From Hypericum androsaemum (Eukaryota > Streptophyta > Magnoliopsida > Malpighiales > Hypericaceae): 64,000 bases of DNA. The translations under genes and the position numbers were made by a program. The notes below the pieces were generated by a model, which saw only the letters and a program-made list of their open reading frames with translations, made no database searches and was not told the DNA's origin. The DNA is taken from positions 868,001 to 932,000 of the forward strand of contig OZ023186.1 in the NCBI GenBank assembly GCA_963995505.1. Direction: 5' to 3'. Shown here one piece after another: positions 23,312 to 33,050 of this stretch (its first letter is position 1; every line of letters starts with the position of its first letter).

Positions 23312-23869
23312 ACTCTAATATGGGTCCTATGAATATTGCTGCACAAGTTCGTGTTATTGAGATTCAATGAGGTTAAGGCGGAATTTACGTTAACGGATGC
23401 ATGCACGTATAGACTCCATATTCTTTTAAAAGTTTGTACTCTAAAGTCTCTGATTTTTTTTTAGGGAAAAATAAATTTTATCTACCTATAGTTTGCCCGA
23501 TTTTATTTTTAGGACGTGTGGTTTCAATTTGATAAATCAGTCCCTGTGCTTTAAAATATTTGACAGTATATGGTCCACCTCGGATGACGGGGATAAAACT
23601 TCCACATGGCATGCCATGTAGATCAAAACGATGTACGGTCCACCTCGGATGACGGGGATAAAACGTCCACATGACATGCCACGTAGGTCAAAACGACATC
23701 GTTTGGCGTCCACGAGGCATGTGAGCTTGGTAATTCGTGTATAACGTGTCGTAGGATAAATTAACAAAATAATCCCAAAGTTTTTTAATAAATTTGAAAA
23801 CACCCTCGTTCTCCTCTCTTCCTCCTTCTTCCCCCCTTATAAATATTTCTACAGTATTCTCCAGAAACC

Positions 23870-25229
23870 GGGATTTTTTCTCAAATAGGTAAAAAATATA
23901 CATATTTTCCCTATATAGGTAAAAAGTTATACATATTCCCAAAATAGGTCGAAAGATTTTTTAATATTAAAAATTTTTGAAGAAAGCGCCCTCTCCAAAT
24001 GGCGCCTCGACTGCAACCGCTACAGCTTGTCGGGAAACTAGATTTTTAAAAAAAAAATTAGTGGAGGCGCCCTAATAGGTTGGCGCCTCCAAAAAAAAAT
24101 TTTTGGATTCCTAAAAAAAAAAATTTGGTCGTAGAATAAATAAAGAGATGCCGAGCAATTAAAAGTGGCCGAATTTATTGAAATTTATTTTTTTGCAAAT
24201 TATGGATAAACTTGATTCAATTCGTAAATTTATATCAATACTTTGATCTGAATTTATCAAAATATACTTACATTTTTACTTGCAGTAGTATAAAATAATA
24301 CAAATAAGCTAAGTGAAAAAAATCAAAGTGGAGGCGCTACCCAACTAGGGCGCCTCCTTTAATTTTATTTTATTTTTAGTTTTTTAATGACATTAGGAGT
24401 TTTTTAATGACTTTCTATAGATTTATTTTTAGCCAATATTGTAATAAATAGAAAATTAAATACAATCCATCTATATCTAATTAAGATTATTATTCAAATA
24501 AATATAGAACTCTGTTAAACCGAACATAGATTACAATCTTGAAATTTAATTTTTAAGATAACTTTTACAAAAAGGGGGAAAGAGTTACAAAAAGAAAAAC
24601 TCTATTAGATAAAGTTCATTAAAAAACTCAAAATAAATCAAATTTAGATGGATTGTATTTAATTTTCTATTTATTGCAACATTGGTTAAAAATAAATCTA
24701 TAAAAAGTCATTAAAAAACTCCTAATGTCATTAAAAAAACTCAAAAAAAAATAAAGGAGGCGCCCTAGTTGGGTGGCGCCTCCACTTTGATTTTTTTTTT
24801 GTATTATTTTATACTACTGCAAGTAAAAATATAAGTATATTTTGATAAATTCAGATCTAAGTATTGGGATAAATTTACGAATTGAATCAAGTTTATCCAT
24901 AATTTGCAAAAAAATAATTTCAATAAATTCGGCCACTTTTAATTGCTCGGTATCTCTTTATTTATTCTACGACCAAATATATTTTTTTTAGGAATCAAAA
25001 TTTTTTTTTTTGAGGCGCCAACCTATTAGGGCGCCTCCACTAATTTTTTTTTTAAATCCAGTTTCCCGACAAGCTGTAGCGGTTGCAGTCGCGGCGCCAT
25101 TTGGAGAGGGCGCCTTCTTCAAAGTTTTTTAATATTAAAAAATCTTTCGACCTATTTTGGAAATATATATAACTTTTTACCTATATAGGGAAAATATGTA
25201 TATTTTTTACCTATTTGAGAAAAAATCCC
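23870..25229. mobile_element. 1360-bp foldback MULE: near-perfect palindrome with GGCGCC motifs
   Basis: Inserted in the left part of the 23464-26175 element, with TSD CCAGAAACC at 23861-23869 and 25230-25238. Both ends read GGGATTTTTTCTCAAATAGG inward. The arms pair along almost their whole length, about 660 bp each, with the centre near 24540. Each arm carries repeated GGCGCC-containing blocks (for example near 24000, 24066, 24086 and 24349). No coding capacity. Confidence 0.93.
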
Positions 25230-25249
25230 CCAGAAACCAACTATAACTC

Positions 25250-25880
25250 ACGAAGATGCTACAAAAAAAACTGTAACTCACAAAGTGACCATTTTACCGT
25301 CAGTCCTCTCGGAAGCATACCCAGAGCAAGAGGTGATCGAGGACGACGAGGAGAGTCAACGGCGGGTGTTTGTTTCCCAAGGACGAGCCTGAACTGGATT
25401 AAGAGGGCGTCGTGGTGGTGAAGCCGGTGTTAGTACATGTTCCAGTACCGTTGGCGGTGGCCCCACCGAGGAGGGTTTCGACCAAGGACCGCCACACGAG
25501 GTCAAGGGAAGGGGTCGGAGGATTCGGATGCCGACCACCTGGGCCGCTCGGATCTTCCAGCATACTCTGGAGCTCGGACACAAGGCCGGATTGCCATGTC
25601 CGTCATTGGAACCCTAAAGATACCGACCACAACCAGCGCCTCTCCGTCTCAGTCCGGCGAACTGGCCAAGAAGAAGTGTAAGCGCTCCGCCAACGGCGGG
25701 CTCGAAGCAGGTGAAAACGGCATCGGTTATGGCCCCTTGCTCGAGCTACGCCTCCGTTGTGACTCCGAGTTCGACAAGCAAGAGCTCCAGCTCATGTCCC
25801 GCGCCCCTAAGAACTAACTCATCCATAGAGCATCTTCGTTTCGGCAGGGCCACTGCCAACGGCGAGTGAAAGAGGAGGAG
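25250..25880. other. GC-rich cargo in MULE-like element, possible captured gene fragment
   Basis: It is strongly GC-rich compared with its AT-rich surroundings and has open frames on both strands; the longest, on plus, is 25437-25817 with a Lys-rich KKKCKRSA stretch. I do not recognise the protein. Position between MULE arms suggests a Pack-MULE capture, but which frame (if any) is the original exon is uncertain. Confidence 0.45.
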
Positions 25881-26175
25881 AGGAAGGGGGAAGAGAGGAG
25901 AACGAGGGTGTTTTCGAATTTTATAAAAAACTGTGGGATTGTTTTGTTAATTTATCTTGCGACACGTCATATATGATTTACCAAACCACCACGCCACGTG
26001 GACACCAAAACGACGTCGTTTTGGCCTACGTGGCATGCCATGTGGATGTTTTTATCTTTGTCATCCGGAGTGGACCGTATACTGTCAAGCACAGGGACTG
26101 ATTTACCAAACTGAAACCACACATCCTGAAAATAAAATCGGGTAAAACTACAGGTAGGTAAAGTGTACTTTTCTC

Positions 26176-26794
26176 TTATTTTTATACAACCAGACAGCCT
26201 TACGATTTGTCATAATAATTAATTCAAATTCAAATCAAATAACAAAATTCTCAAAAAAAAAAATTTAACACCAATACTGCAGTTTAGATGCTCAAAGCTC
26301 GAGACGTCTAACTATTGGGTGAGTATGTGATTCGTCTTAAACTACGGGATGAGTCCGAGTCCAAAGTAGTTGACATGAGCCAGCCCATGGGTCGGATAAA
26401 ATTTCGTTGTATACATTTCGAGTAAAAAATCTATGGTTACTGAATTTTACTATTTTTTTGTCGATGGTCATTGAACTATTTTTTTTCAGGTATGGTACTT
26501 CCGTTTTGTTTTTGCCGAAAATTTTCACGATTGCCAAAAAAAAAAGTGGGGCCACCAAATATAACGGGAAAAGGCTATTTTTGGCGCTAACAATAGAACC
26601 TAACAAGACAAAAATTAGAACTCAAAAAGCCCATAAGACTAAGAAGACACAGAAGACTATAGGGCACCATTTCGCCAAAAATTCCGTCCTAAACTACGCT
26701 ATAATTGTCTGACCCACAATGAGAAGTAGACTTTTTTAAATGGTTCACACATAAATTTTACAATCAACCTGATGCGACTACTACTTATAAATTT
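26176..26794. other. Array flank, no gene seen
   Basis: The first part (to about 26330) matches 63855-64000 in the Cys5 flank. The rest is unassigned AT-rich sequence with an A/T-run segment at 26400-26700 that may be another degraded element. Confidence 0.45.
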
Positions 26795-27059
26795 GGGAAA
26801 AGTCCATTTTAGTATTTTGTGGTATAGTCCAAAATTACTTTAATACCTTGTAGTAAAAAATTCATCAATCGAATTAAACCGCAGCCAATTTAGATCACTT
26901 AGGTCTATGGCAGCTGCCAATTTAAATCACTTTAGTACTCTATCCGTAGACTTAATTGATGTAAATTGACTGCGGTTTGACTCAATTGGATGATTTTTTA
27001 CCACATAGTACTAAAGTAATTTTTTACAATCCCATATAGTACTAAAATGAACTTTTCAC
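26795..27059. mobile_element. MULE-type MITE, 265 bp (9-bp TSD)
   Basis: Ends GGGAAAAGTCCATTTTAGTA and the inverse of GTGAAAAGTTCATTTTAGTA; the arms match over more than 100 bp. Flanked by TATAAATTT at 26786-26794 and 27060-27068. Its ends resemble those of the 31072-32132 element, so both may belong to one family. Confidence 0.9.
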
Positions 27060-27068
27060 TATAAATTT

Positions 27069-27620
27069 TGTTGGCTGACAATTTTACGAGGATTTTACAA
27101 ATTTCATGTTTTCTTTTTAAAATTTTATTGCAAACTTATTTATACAAATATTATCATTCAGTACAAAATTATCTTCATATAATTTTTTTTTTGAAGAAAA
27201 AAAATATATTAGAATATAAGTTTGACTTTGAATATCTTTCTTTTTTATTTGGAGAAAATATTAGAATATTACACCCAACTTCTGTCATTTCAGAGCTTGT
27301 ATTATACGCAACTGTATTTTATTCGTTTATAGTGGACTTTGAATATCTTTTTTTTTATTTGGAGAAAATATTAGAATATCTTTTGCTATCACGACAACCG
27401 ATACGCAATTGAATATCCGAACAGTAAAATAGTAAACTTTCCGATTGATGGCATTATTTTTTGTTGAAATCACAAGTATTCAACAAACCAAACAAGAATA
27501 CGTTAACTCTATCATTGTTTAATGGTGAGCCTGATATTATTGTTATAGATTTTCTAAGCATAGACGGAAAAGATTTGACCCAAAAAAATTTCAATTTGTT
27601 GACAATTAGGAGGTACCTCA
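27069..27620 (+). other. Orphan prenyltransferase promoter segment
   Basis: From about 27270 it matches the upstream regions of PT-B (about 32735-32910) and PT-C (54530-55230), including AATGGTGAGCCTGATATTAT. Near 27620 it breaks inside the segment corresponding to the region just upstream of the PT TATA box and joins Cys3 flank (AATTTTCTAACCCACCG). The PT body that should follow is missing here. The part before 27270 is unassigned. Confidence 0.65.
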
Positions 27621-27703
27621 TAAATTTTCTAACCCACCGTTGTATGCAGCTAAACATCAAGAGACACATACTTGTTCTCAAGAAACAGCAGTTACTAACC
27701 GAG

Positions 27704-28486
27704 CTAAGCGCTGGATTCCGAAGGGACATCGCCAATGAACTTGAACTCCTGAACCTCCTTAAAGTTCTGCCATGGCTTCTCCCACACTTTAGCTTCATAC
27801 ACCTTAGTGAGATCGCCCTCCTTCACCTCAATGGTAATATAGTAGACCGTACCAGACACCACCTGCTGCTTCACATTCACCACTTTCTTAAAGTCGAGCA
27901 AAGAATTCTGCACCGAACCCAACACAAATTCAGCTTCGGCAAACAACCACACTTACAAAAGACCAAATAAAGCAACAAACCTGGTCCATTTTCTTCTGAA
28001 CTAAGTTTTACCCAAAAACACAAACTTTCTAAAGGGACCAACTTGGAGCCTATCCCCTCAAGAACCAATAAAACGAAACCCAGAACACCAATGAGAAAAT
28101 CTTGAGAAACCACGAAAAGGGCATCACCCCAACCTCACGAAAAGACCAAATAAAGCAACAGACTTGGGTTCATTTTCTTCTAAACTGAGATTGACCCAAA
28201 AACACTCTCTCCAAAGGGACAAACCCAGACCCAGAACAAAAAGGGAAAATCTTGAAAGCCAGGAAACCAAAAACCAATTAATTCAAACCCAGACGATAAA
28301 GTTTCGATCTTTGCCTCTTCTAAAAGCAACCCGGAAATCTCAAACCTTTAACACATTACTTCAACAAAAAACCAAAAAGAACCTCTTTTTTGTTGTGCTC
28401 ATCGACGGGGAAGCGGGCGAGGCTATCGACCTCGAGGCTGTTGGCTGACCTTCGTGTTCCTTGACCCCACCCACCATAGCCGCCAT
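27704..28486 (-). pseudogene. Phytocystatin copy Cys3, 1-nt deletion in exon 1
   Basis: Exon 1 is 28383-28486 (104 nt where 105 is expected) and exon 2 is 27704-27907 (204 nt, open). From ATG 28486 it reads [14 protein letters not shown], then slips out of the frame that contains [11 protein letters not shown]. The LARF and QQVVSG motifs are therefore in different frames relative to the start. Exon 2 retains QQVVSG and EKPWQNF. Almost identical to Cys1 over exon 2, intron and 3' flank. One restored base would give a 102-residue cystatin, so an assembly error should be excluded. Confidence 0.85.
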
Positions 28487-29479
28487 TTTCGCACCAATAC
28501 AATAGAATTTACTTATAAAAAAATAAATAATATCAGGATCCGGCTCTTGGTAAATATTGCGATCCTTGTACAATTGGCGATACACAAAATATCTAAAGGG
28601 GAAGGAGAAAGTTCGGTGCTTTAGTTGTATATGGCATACGGGGTTTTTTTTTAATTATCAAAATGGATAAAATTTTACAAATCTGGTATTTACATATGCA
28701 GGGTCGATCACAATACAACTTTTTCAGTCGTACTTAACCACAATACAATTTTTTTACTCATAACCATAGCACGACCCAAAAAATCATATAGTAGTCGACC
28801 CTGCATACGTGGACACCAGAATTTCGATTATGGTCGCAGAGATAGAAGAGAGTATAATGCTGGCTTGAGACGGGAGTAAGTTTTTCCAGCAGCCGAGCAT
28901 GAAGCACTTGTTACAAGTCTGCGAATGCTGAACACACATATTTTGAAGAGAATGTCGTTGGATGTGGAAAAAAACAAATATAGATTTGTTTGAATTAGCA
29001 CTCATCATGATCCATCAAAAGAATAACCACATGATGCTGTAATAAAATCGATATCATATACTGAATTTGGCAAAAAAGCAAGTGACAACGTTATGCAATG
29101 AACTAGTAGACATGCATCGGGAAAATAATTTAAATAATCAAACATACATATTTGACAATAACGTGTCCGATGAGGACTAAAAATTACATGTCCTAATTTT
29201 TTTCATTTGACATTTCAATATTCGATTCGAAATTGTTTCCATGACCCATAATGATAAATTAGGCTTTTTAGATGGTTTACACATGAATTTTATGGTTAAT
29301 CAATGGTACATATCATATCTCTCCATAAAATTAGACAGGTTTACAACCCACCTTTGTAATTTCAGCGGCCATATACATACGCAACTATATAATTATACTA
29401 TCTTACTATAATAATGTAAATTTCTTTTTTTATCCGACATAGTGGAAATGTCTAAACTACACCAAACTCAAATCTCAAA
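28487..29479. other. Intergenic between Cys3 and the GGACC array
   Basis: No gene recognised. A short inverted repeat, TGCAGGGTCGA near 28681 and TCGACCCTGCA near 28795, encloses about 125 bp and may be a small MITE or hairpin. The stretch from 29290 to 29400 matches 30895-30995, a local duplication. Confidence 0.45.
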
Positions 29480-30690
29480 CCAAAAATCCAAAATCCAAAA
29501 TCCAAATTCTAAACTCCAAATCCAAAACCCAAAACTCCCAGCCTCGAACCTCCGTAACCTCGAACCCACGCCCCCAGATAGCCGGACAATTAGACCCAGA
29601 CCACCGGAATACCGAACTAGACCACTGGACCATGGACCTCTGGACCACTGGACCCCGAACCCCTGAACCACGGACGCCAGACCACCAAACTCCCAGACCC
29701 GCGGATCACCAGACCCCAGACAACCGAACCACCGGTCCTCTGGACCCTCGGACCACTAGACCCCCAGACTACTGGACCCCGGACCAGACCACCCACCACA
29801 GACCTCCAGACCTCGGACCACCGAACCACGGACCCCGGACTACCAAACTCCCAGATCGCGGACCACCAGATCTTCGGACCACCGAACCACCAGATCTCTG
29901 GACCGCGTACCACTGGACCCCGGACTACCGGACCATCGAATCACCGAACCTCCGTACCCCAGACCATCGGACCAGATCACCGAATAACAGACCTCCGGAA
30001 CTCGGACTTTAGAACCCCCGGACCACTGAACTCCCAGACCCTCTGACCCGGACCACTGGACCACCGAACCACTAGATCCTCGGACCACCGGACCCCCAGA
30101 CCACTGGACCACCGGACCCCAGACCAGACGATCGGACCATCGAACTACAGACCCCGGACCACCTAACTCACAGACCCGCAGACCGTAGACCACCAGACCC
30201 TGGACCACCAGATCTCTGGACCACTAGATGCCCGAACCACCGACCGTCGGACACCCGGACCACGAACCTCAGACCATGGGACCATCAGACCACCGAACCA
30301 CGGACCACCGGACCTTGGACCAGACCACCAGACCATGGACCTCTGGACTCTAGGACCCCCCGACCACGAACAATGGACCCCGGACCACCGAACTCCTGGA
30401 CCCCCGGACCGCGGACCACAGAATCAAAGACCCCCCAGACTATCGGACCGCCGAACCACGGACCCCCCGGACTCCGAACCATCAAACCACTGAACCACGG
30501 ACCCCCTGGCCATGGACCACAGGACCCTCGGACCGCGGACCTCCTAATCCCGGATCCTGGACCACTGGACTCCCGAACCTCTGGCTGTCGGACCACGGAC
30601 CCCCGGACCTTGGACCACTGGACCACCGAACCCCCGAACCTGAACCTCAACCACAGACCCTAACTCCGGATCCCGGACCCCGAGCCTCGT
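29480..30690. repeat. Degenerate GGACC-rich minisatellite array, 1.2 kb
   Basis: Composed almost wholly of variants of a 7-9-nt unit near GGACCACC / CGGACCCC, preceded by a stretch of TCCAAAA-like heptamers (29485-29545). Drifting unit length leaves several frames open on both strands, producing artificial Pro/Thr/Arg-rich or Gly/Val/Arg-rich frames. I treat it as a repeat and not as a gene. Confidence 0.85.
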
Positions 30691-31071
30691 TCTATTTTTA
30701 TTTTTGTATAGCTTAAAAAAGAAAGTCAATGAACACTATATTTTGCAAATTTTGAAATAGAACGGCATACGCATCGCGAGTGAGTATTTACTAGTGGATA
30801 CGTTTTTTTTAGTGGTGAAAGCGACAGCGCAACTGACTTGGAGCTATTTTTTATTTGTTCATAGCGGAGAACATAAGTTTGACTCGGAATATTTTAGGAT
30901 CAATCAATGGTACATATCATATCTCTCCATAAAATTAGACGGGTTTAAAACCGACCTCTGTTATTTCGGCGCCCGTATACATACGCAACTGTATAATTCT
31001 GCTATGTTTAAATAATGGATACGTTTTTTTAATGGTGAAAGGGACAGCGCAGCTGACTTGAGCTATTTTAA
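30691..31071. other. Intergenic with internal duplication
   Basis: Two diverged copies of a segment with GTGAAAG(C/G)GACAGCGCA lie near 30818 and 31036. The stretch 30895-30995 matches 29290-29400. No gene seen. Confidence 0.5.
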
Positions 31072-32132
31072 GGGAAAAGTTCACTATAGTACCCTATAGT
31101 TTTACTTTTTTACCTTAGTACCCTGCGATTTGGGTTTTCTATTTTGGTGACAGAGGTTTCGAAATTTGATACTTTTGGTGACAAATATTTAACCATAATT
31201 AATTTTTTTGAGCTGAGGTTTACGTGGTCATCCACTTCACCGACACATCACCTTCCCCTCTCTCACTAGTGCCGACATGGCTAAAAATTGAAAAGAACCC
31301 CCAAAACCAACCTTTAATTAATCAAACCCAACGCCACCGTACGTACCTCTTCTTCTCCCCTTTTTTTCCTTAATTTTTTCAATTTTTTCTTGCTTTAAAC
31401 CCTCGCCCCATCGCCGTCCGCTCCAGTTTCACATGACCTCTCCAACTTCACCCGACCCTGACACCGGCCTTCAGGAGTACGACCAGATGGTACATTGCTA
31501 GACCGCATAGACCTAGAGCTTGGTGCCTACCAAAGACCGAAACCCCTCGTTAGACCACACACCGTACAGACCTAGGCCGCATACTGGAGCCCGTCGCTTG
31601 GTCACCGTACAGACCACGGCCGTCAAACCGGACAACCTCCACTTTCTGGTTTGATTTTTTTCTCCTCGTCGATGGTGTCTTTGATTTGGGCAAGTTCGTC
31701 AACGTTGATGGAGCGGTGGCTAACTCGTGAACCGTGAGAGGAAGTTCGTCTTCCCCACGCCAGAGTCCCCTATCAGTGGTTTGGAGGTTGAGAGGAGAGA
31801 GGGAGGGTGAGGGCAGAGATGTCGAGGGGAGAGAGAAAGGAGAGAAATGGAGGTGGGGGAAGAATCTGGAACATTTTTGGTTTAGGGATTTTTTTTATTA
31901 GGTCGGTTTTATAATTTTGCCACATCATCACCACTGAGGATCGAAAAATGCTACGTGGAGATGATATGGGCGCTGATGTGTACAGTCTGGTTGAAAAAAT
32001 TAACTCTGGTTATGAATTTGTCACCAAAAGTGTCATTTTTCGAAACTTTTGTCACCTAAAAAGAAAAAGTCAAACTACATGGTACTAAGTTAAAAATTGT
32101 AAAACTACAAGGTACTTTAATAAACTTTTCTC
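31072..32132. mobile_element. Long-TIR MULE-like element, 1.06 kb
   Basis: Left end GGGAAAAGTTCACTATAGTA, right end the inverse of GAGAAAAGTTTATTAAAGTA; the arms extend over 130 bp or so (GTGACAAA, AATTAA(C/T)). The centre (31250-31900) is more GC-rich, with no recognisable protein. Target duplication is unclear because the flank is a T-run; the family is inferred from ends shared with 26795-27059. Confidence 0.7.
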
Positions 32133-32208
32133 TTTTTTTTTATTTGTTCACAGTGGAGAATATTTTATGCTTTCACGAAAACCGGTTTTCGTAAGAAGTT
32201 TTATCCAT

Positions 32209-32650
32209 AGTTTTAAAAAATATGGTCCGACCGGTTGGACTACAAATTGGAGATAAGACCGGGTCGTTTTTAGGCTTTTGATCGGGGTTTGTACTAACTG
32301 GACCAAATCCGGTCGGACTGGCCAATTTTGAGGTCCACCTTGACCGGTCGAACCCGGTTCGTACAAAATTTGGCAAAATTGGCTTTTTGGTTAGTTTTCG
32401 AGGAAAAAAATTAATTCGACAAGTTTATAGAGTAATAAAAAAGTAGATTTATAGAGTAGAGAGATAAAAAAAGTAAGTCTACTTTTTTGTATGGAAAATA
32501 AGTCTATTTTAACCTATATATATATATTATTTAAAATATTATAAAATAAAATATTTTTGGTCCGACTGGTTGTCCAACTGGTCGGACTGGTCGACCCAAA
32601 AATGGTAGAAATTCCGGGTCGAGCTCCGGTCCGGGTTTTAAAACCATGGT
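32209..32650. mobile_element. MITE-like element with GGTCCGAC(C/T)GGT blocks
   Basis: Inverted ends near GTTTTAAAA and flanks TTTATCCAT / TGTATCCAT (one mismatch). The interior has repeated GGTCGGACTGG-like blocks like those in the 57000-57611 element and at 47.1-47.4 kb. Immediately after it, a segment of about 45 bp is duplicated in tandem (32651-32735). Confidence 0.6.
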
Positions 32651-32961
32651 TGTATCCATTCAAAATAAAATAGTAAACTTTTCGTAAGCAATTTTATCCA
32701 TTCAAAATAAAATAGTAAACTTTCCGATTCATGTCTTTTTTTTGTTGTTGAAATCACAAGTATTCAACAAAACAAACAAGAATACGTAACACCATCATCT
32801 AATGGTGAACCTCATATTATTTGTTATAGATTTTTTATACATAGACGGGATAAGATTTGGCCCTAAAATAATTACAATTTGTTGATAATTTGGAATACCT
32901 CATCAATTTCTTGATCGATCGTAATCCATTTGCATGCAGAACAAACGGTAGCTTCCCGCCA

Positions 32962-32969
32962 TATAAATA
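32962..32969 (+). promoter_or_regulatory. TATA box of PT-B
   Basis: TATAAATA, about 80 nt upstream of the ATG at 33051. In PT-C the equivalent site (55260-55267) reads TTTAAATA. Confidence 0.65.
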
Positions 32970-33050
32970 AGCAACCTAGTTAAGCTAAAATTAACCAGTA
33001 CCATACTTTCTCCTTCTCTGCTTAGCTGCTCCGTTAATTATCAATCAGCC

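Larger units (their letters stand above)
23464..26175. mobile_element. Long-TIR MULE-like element with nested palindrome and GC-rich cargo
   Basis: 2712-bp insertion relative to the Cys5 flank at about 63850. Its arms (GGGAAAAATAAATTTTATC on the left; GAGAAAAGTACACTTTACC as inverse on the right) match for about 300 bp, including AAATCAGTCCCTGTGCTT. The flanks TTTTTTTTA and TTATTTTTA are 9-bp TSDs with one difference. The left arm holds a tandem duplication of about 65 bp (23570-23705). Its interior carries a second element (23870-25229) and a GC-rich segment. No transposase is encoded. Confidence 0.82.

Noticed and set aside
29485..29545. Interstitial telomere repeat
   Set aside because: The heptamers are TCCAAAA-like and do not match the plant telomere unit CCCTAAA.
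29468..30729. Pro/Thr-rich and Gly/Val-rich frames up to 126 codons on both strands
   Set aside because: Produced by the drifting GGACC repeat; frames overlap on both strands and have no start context or homologous domain.
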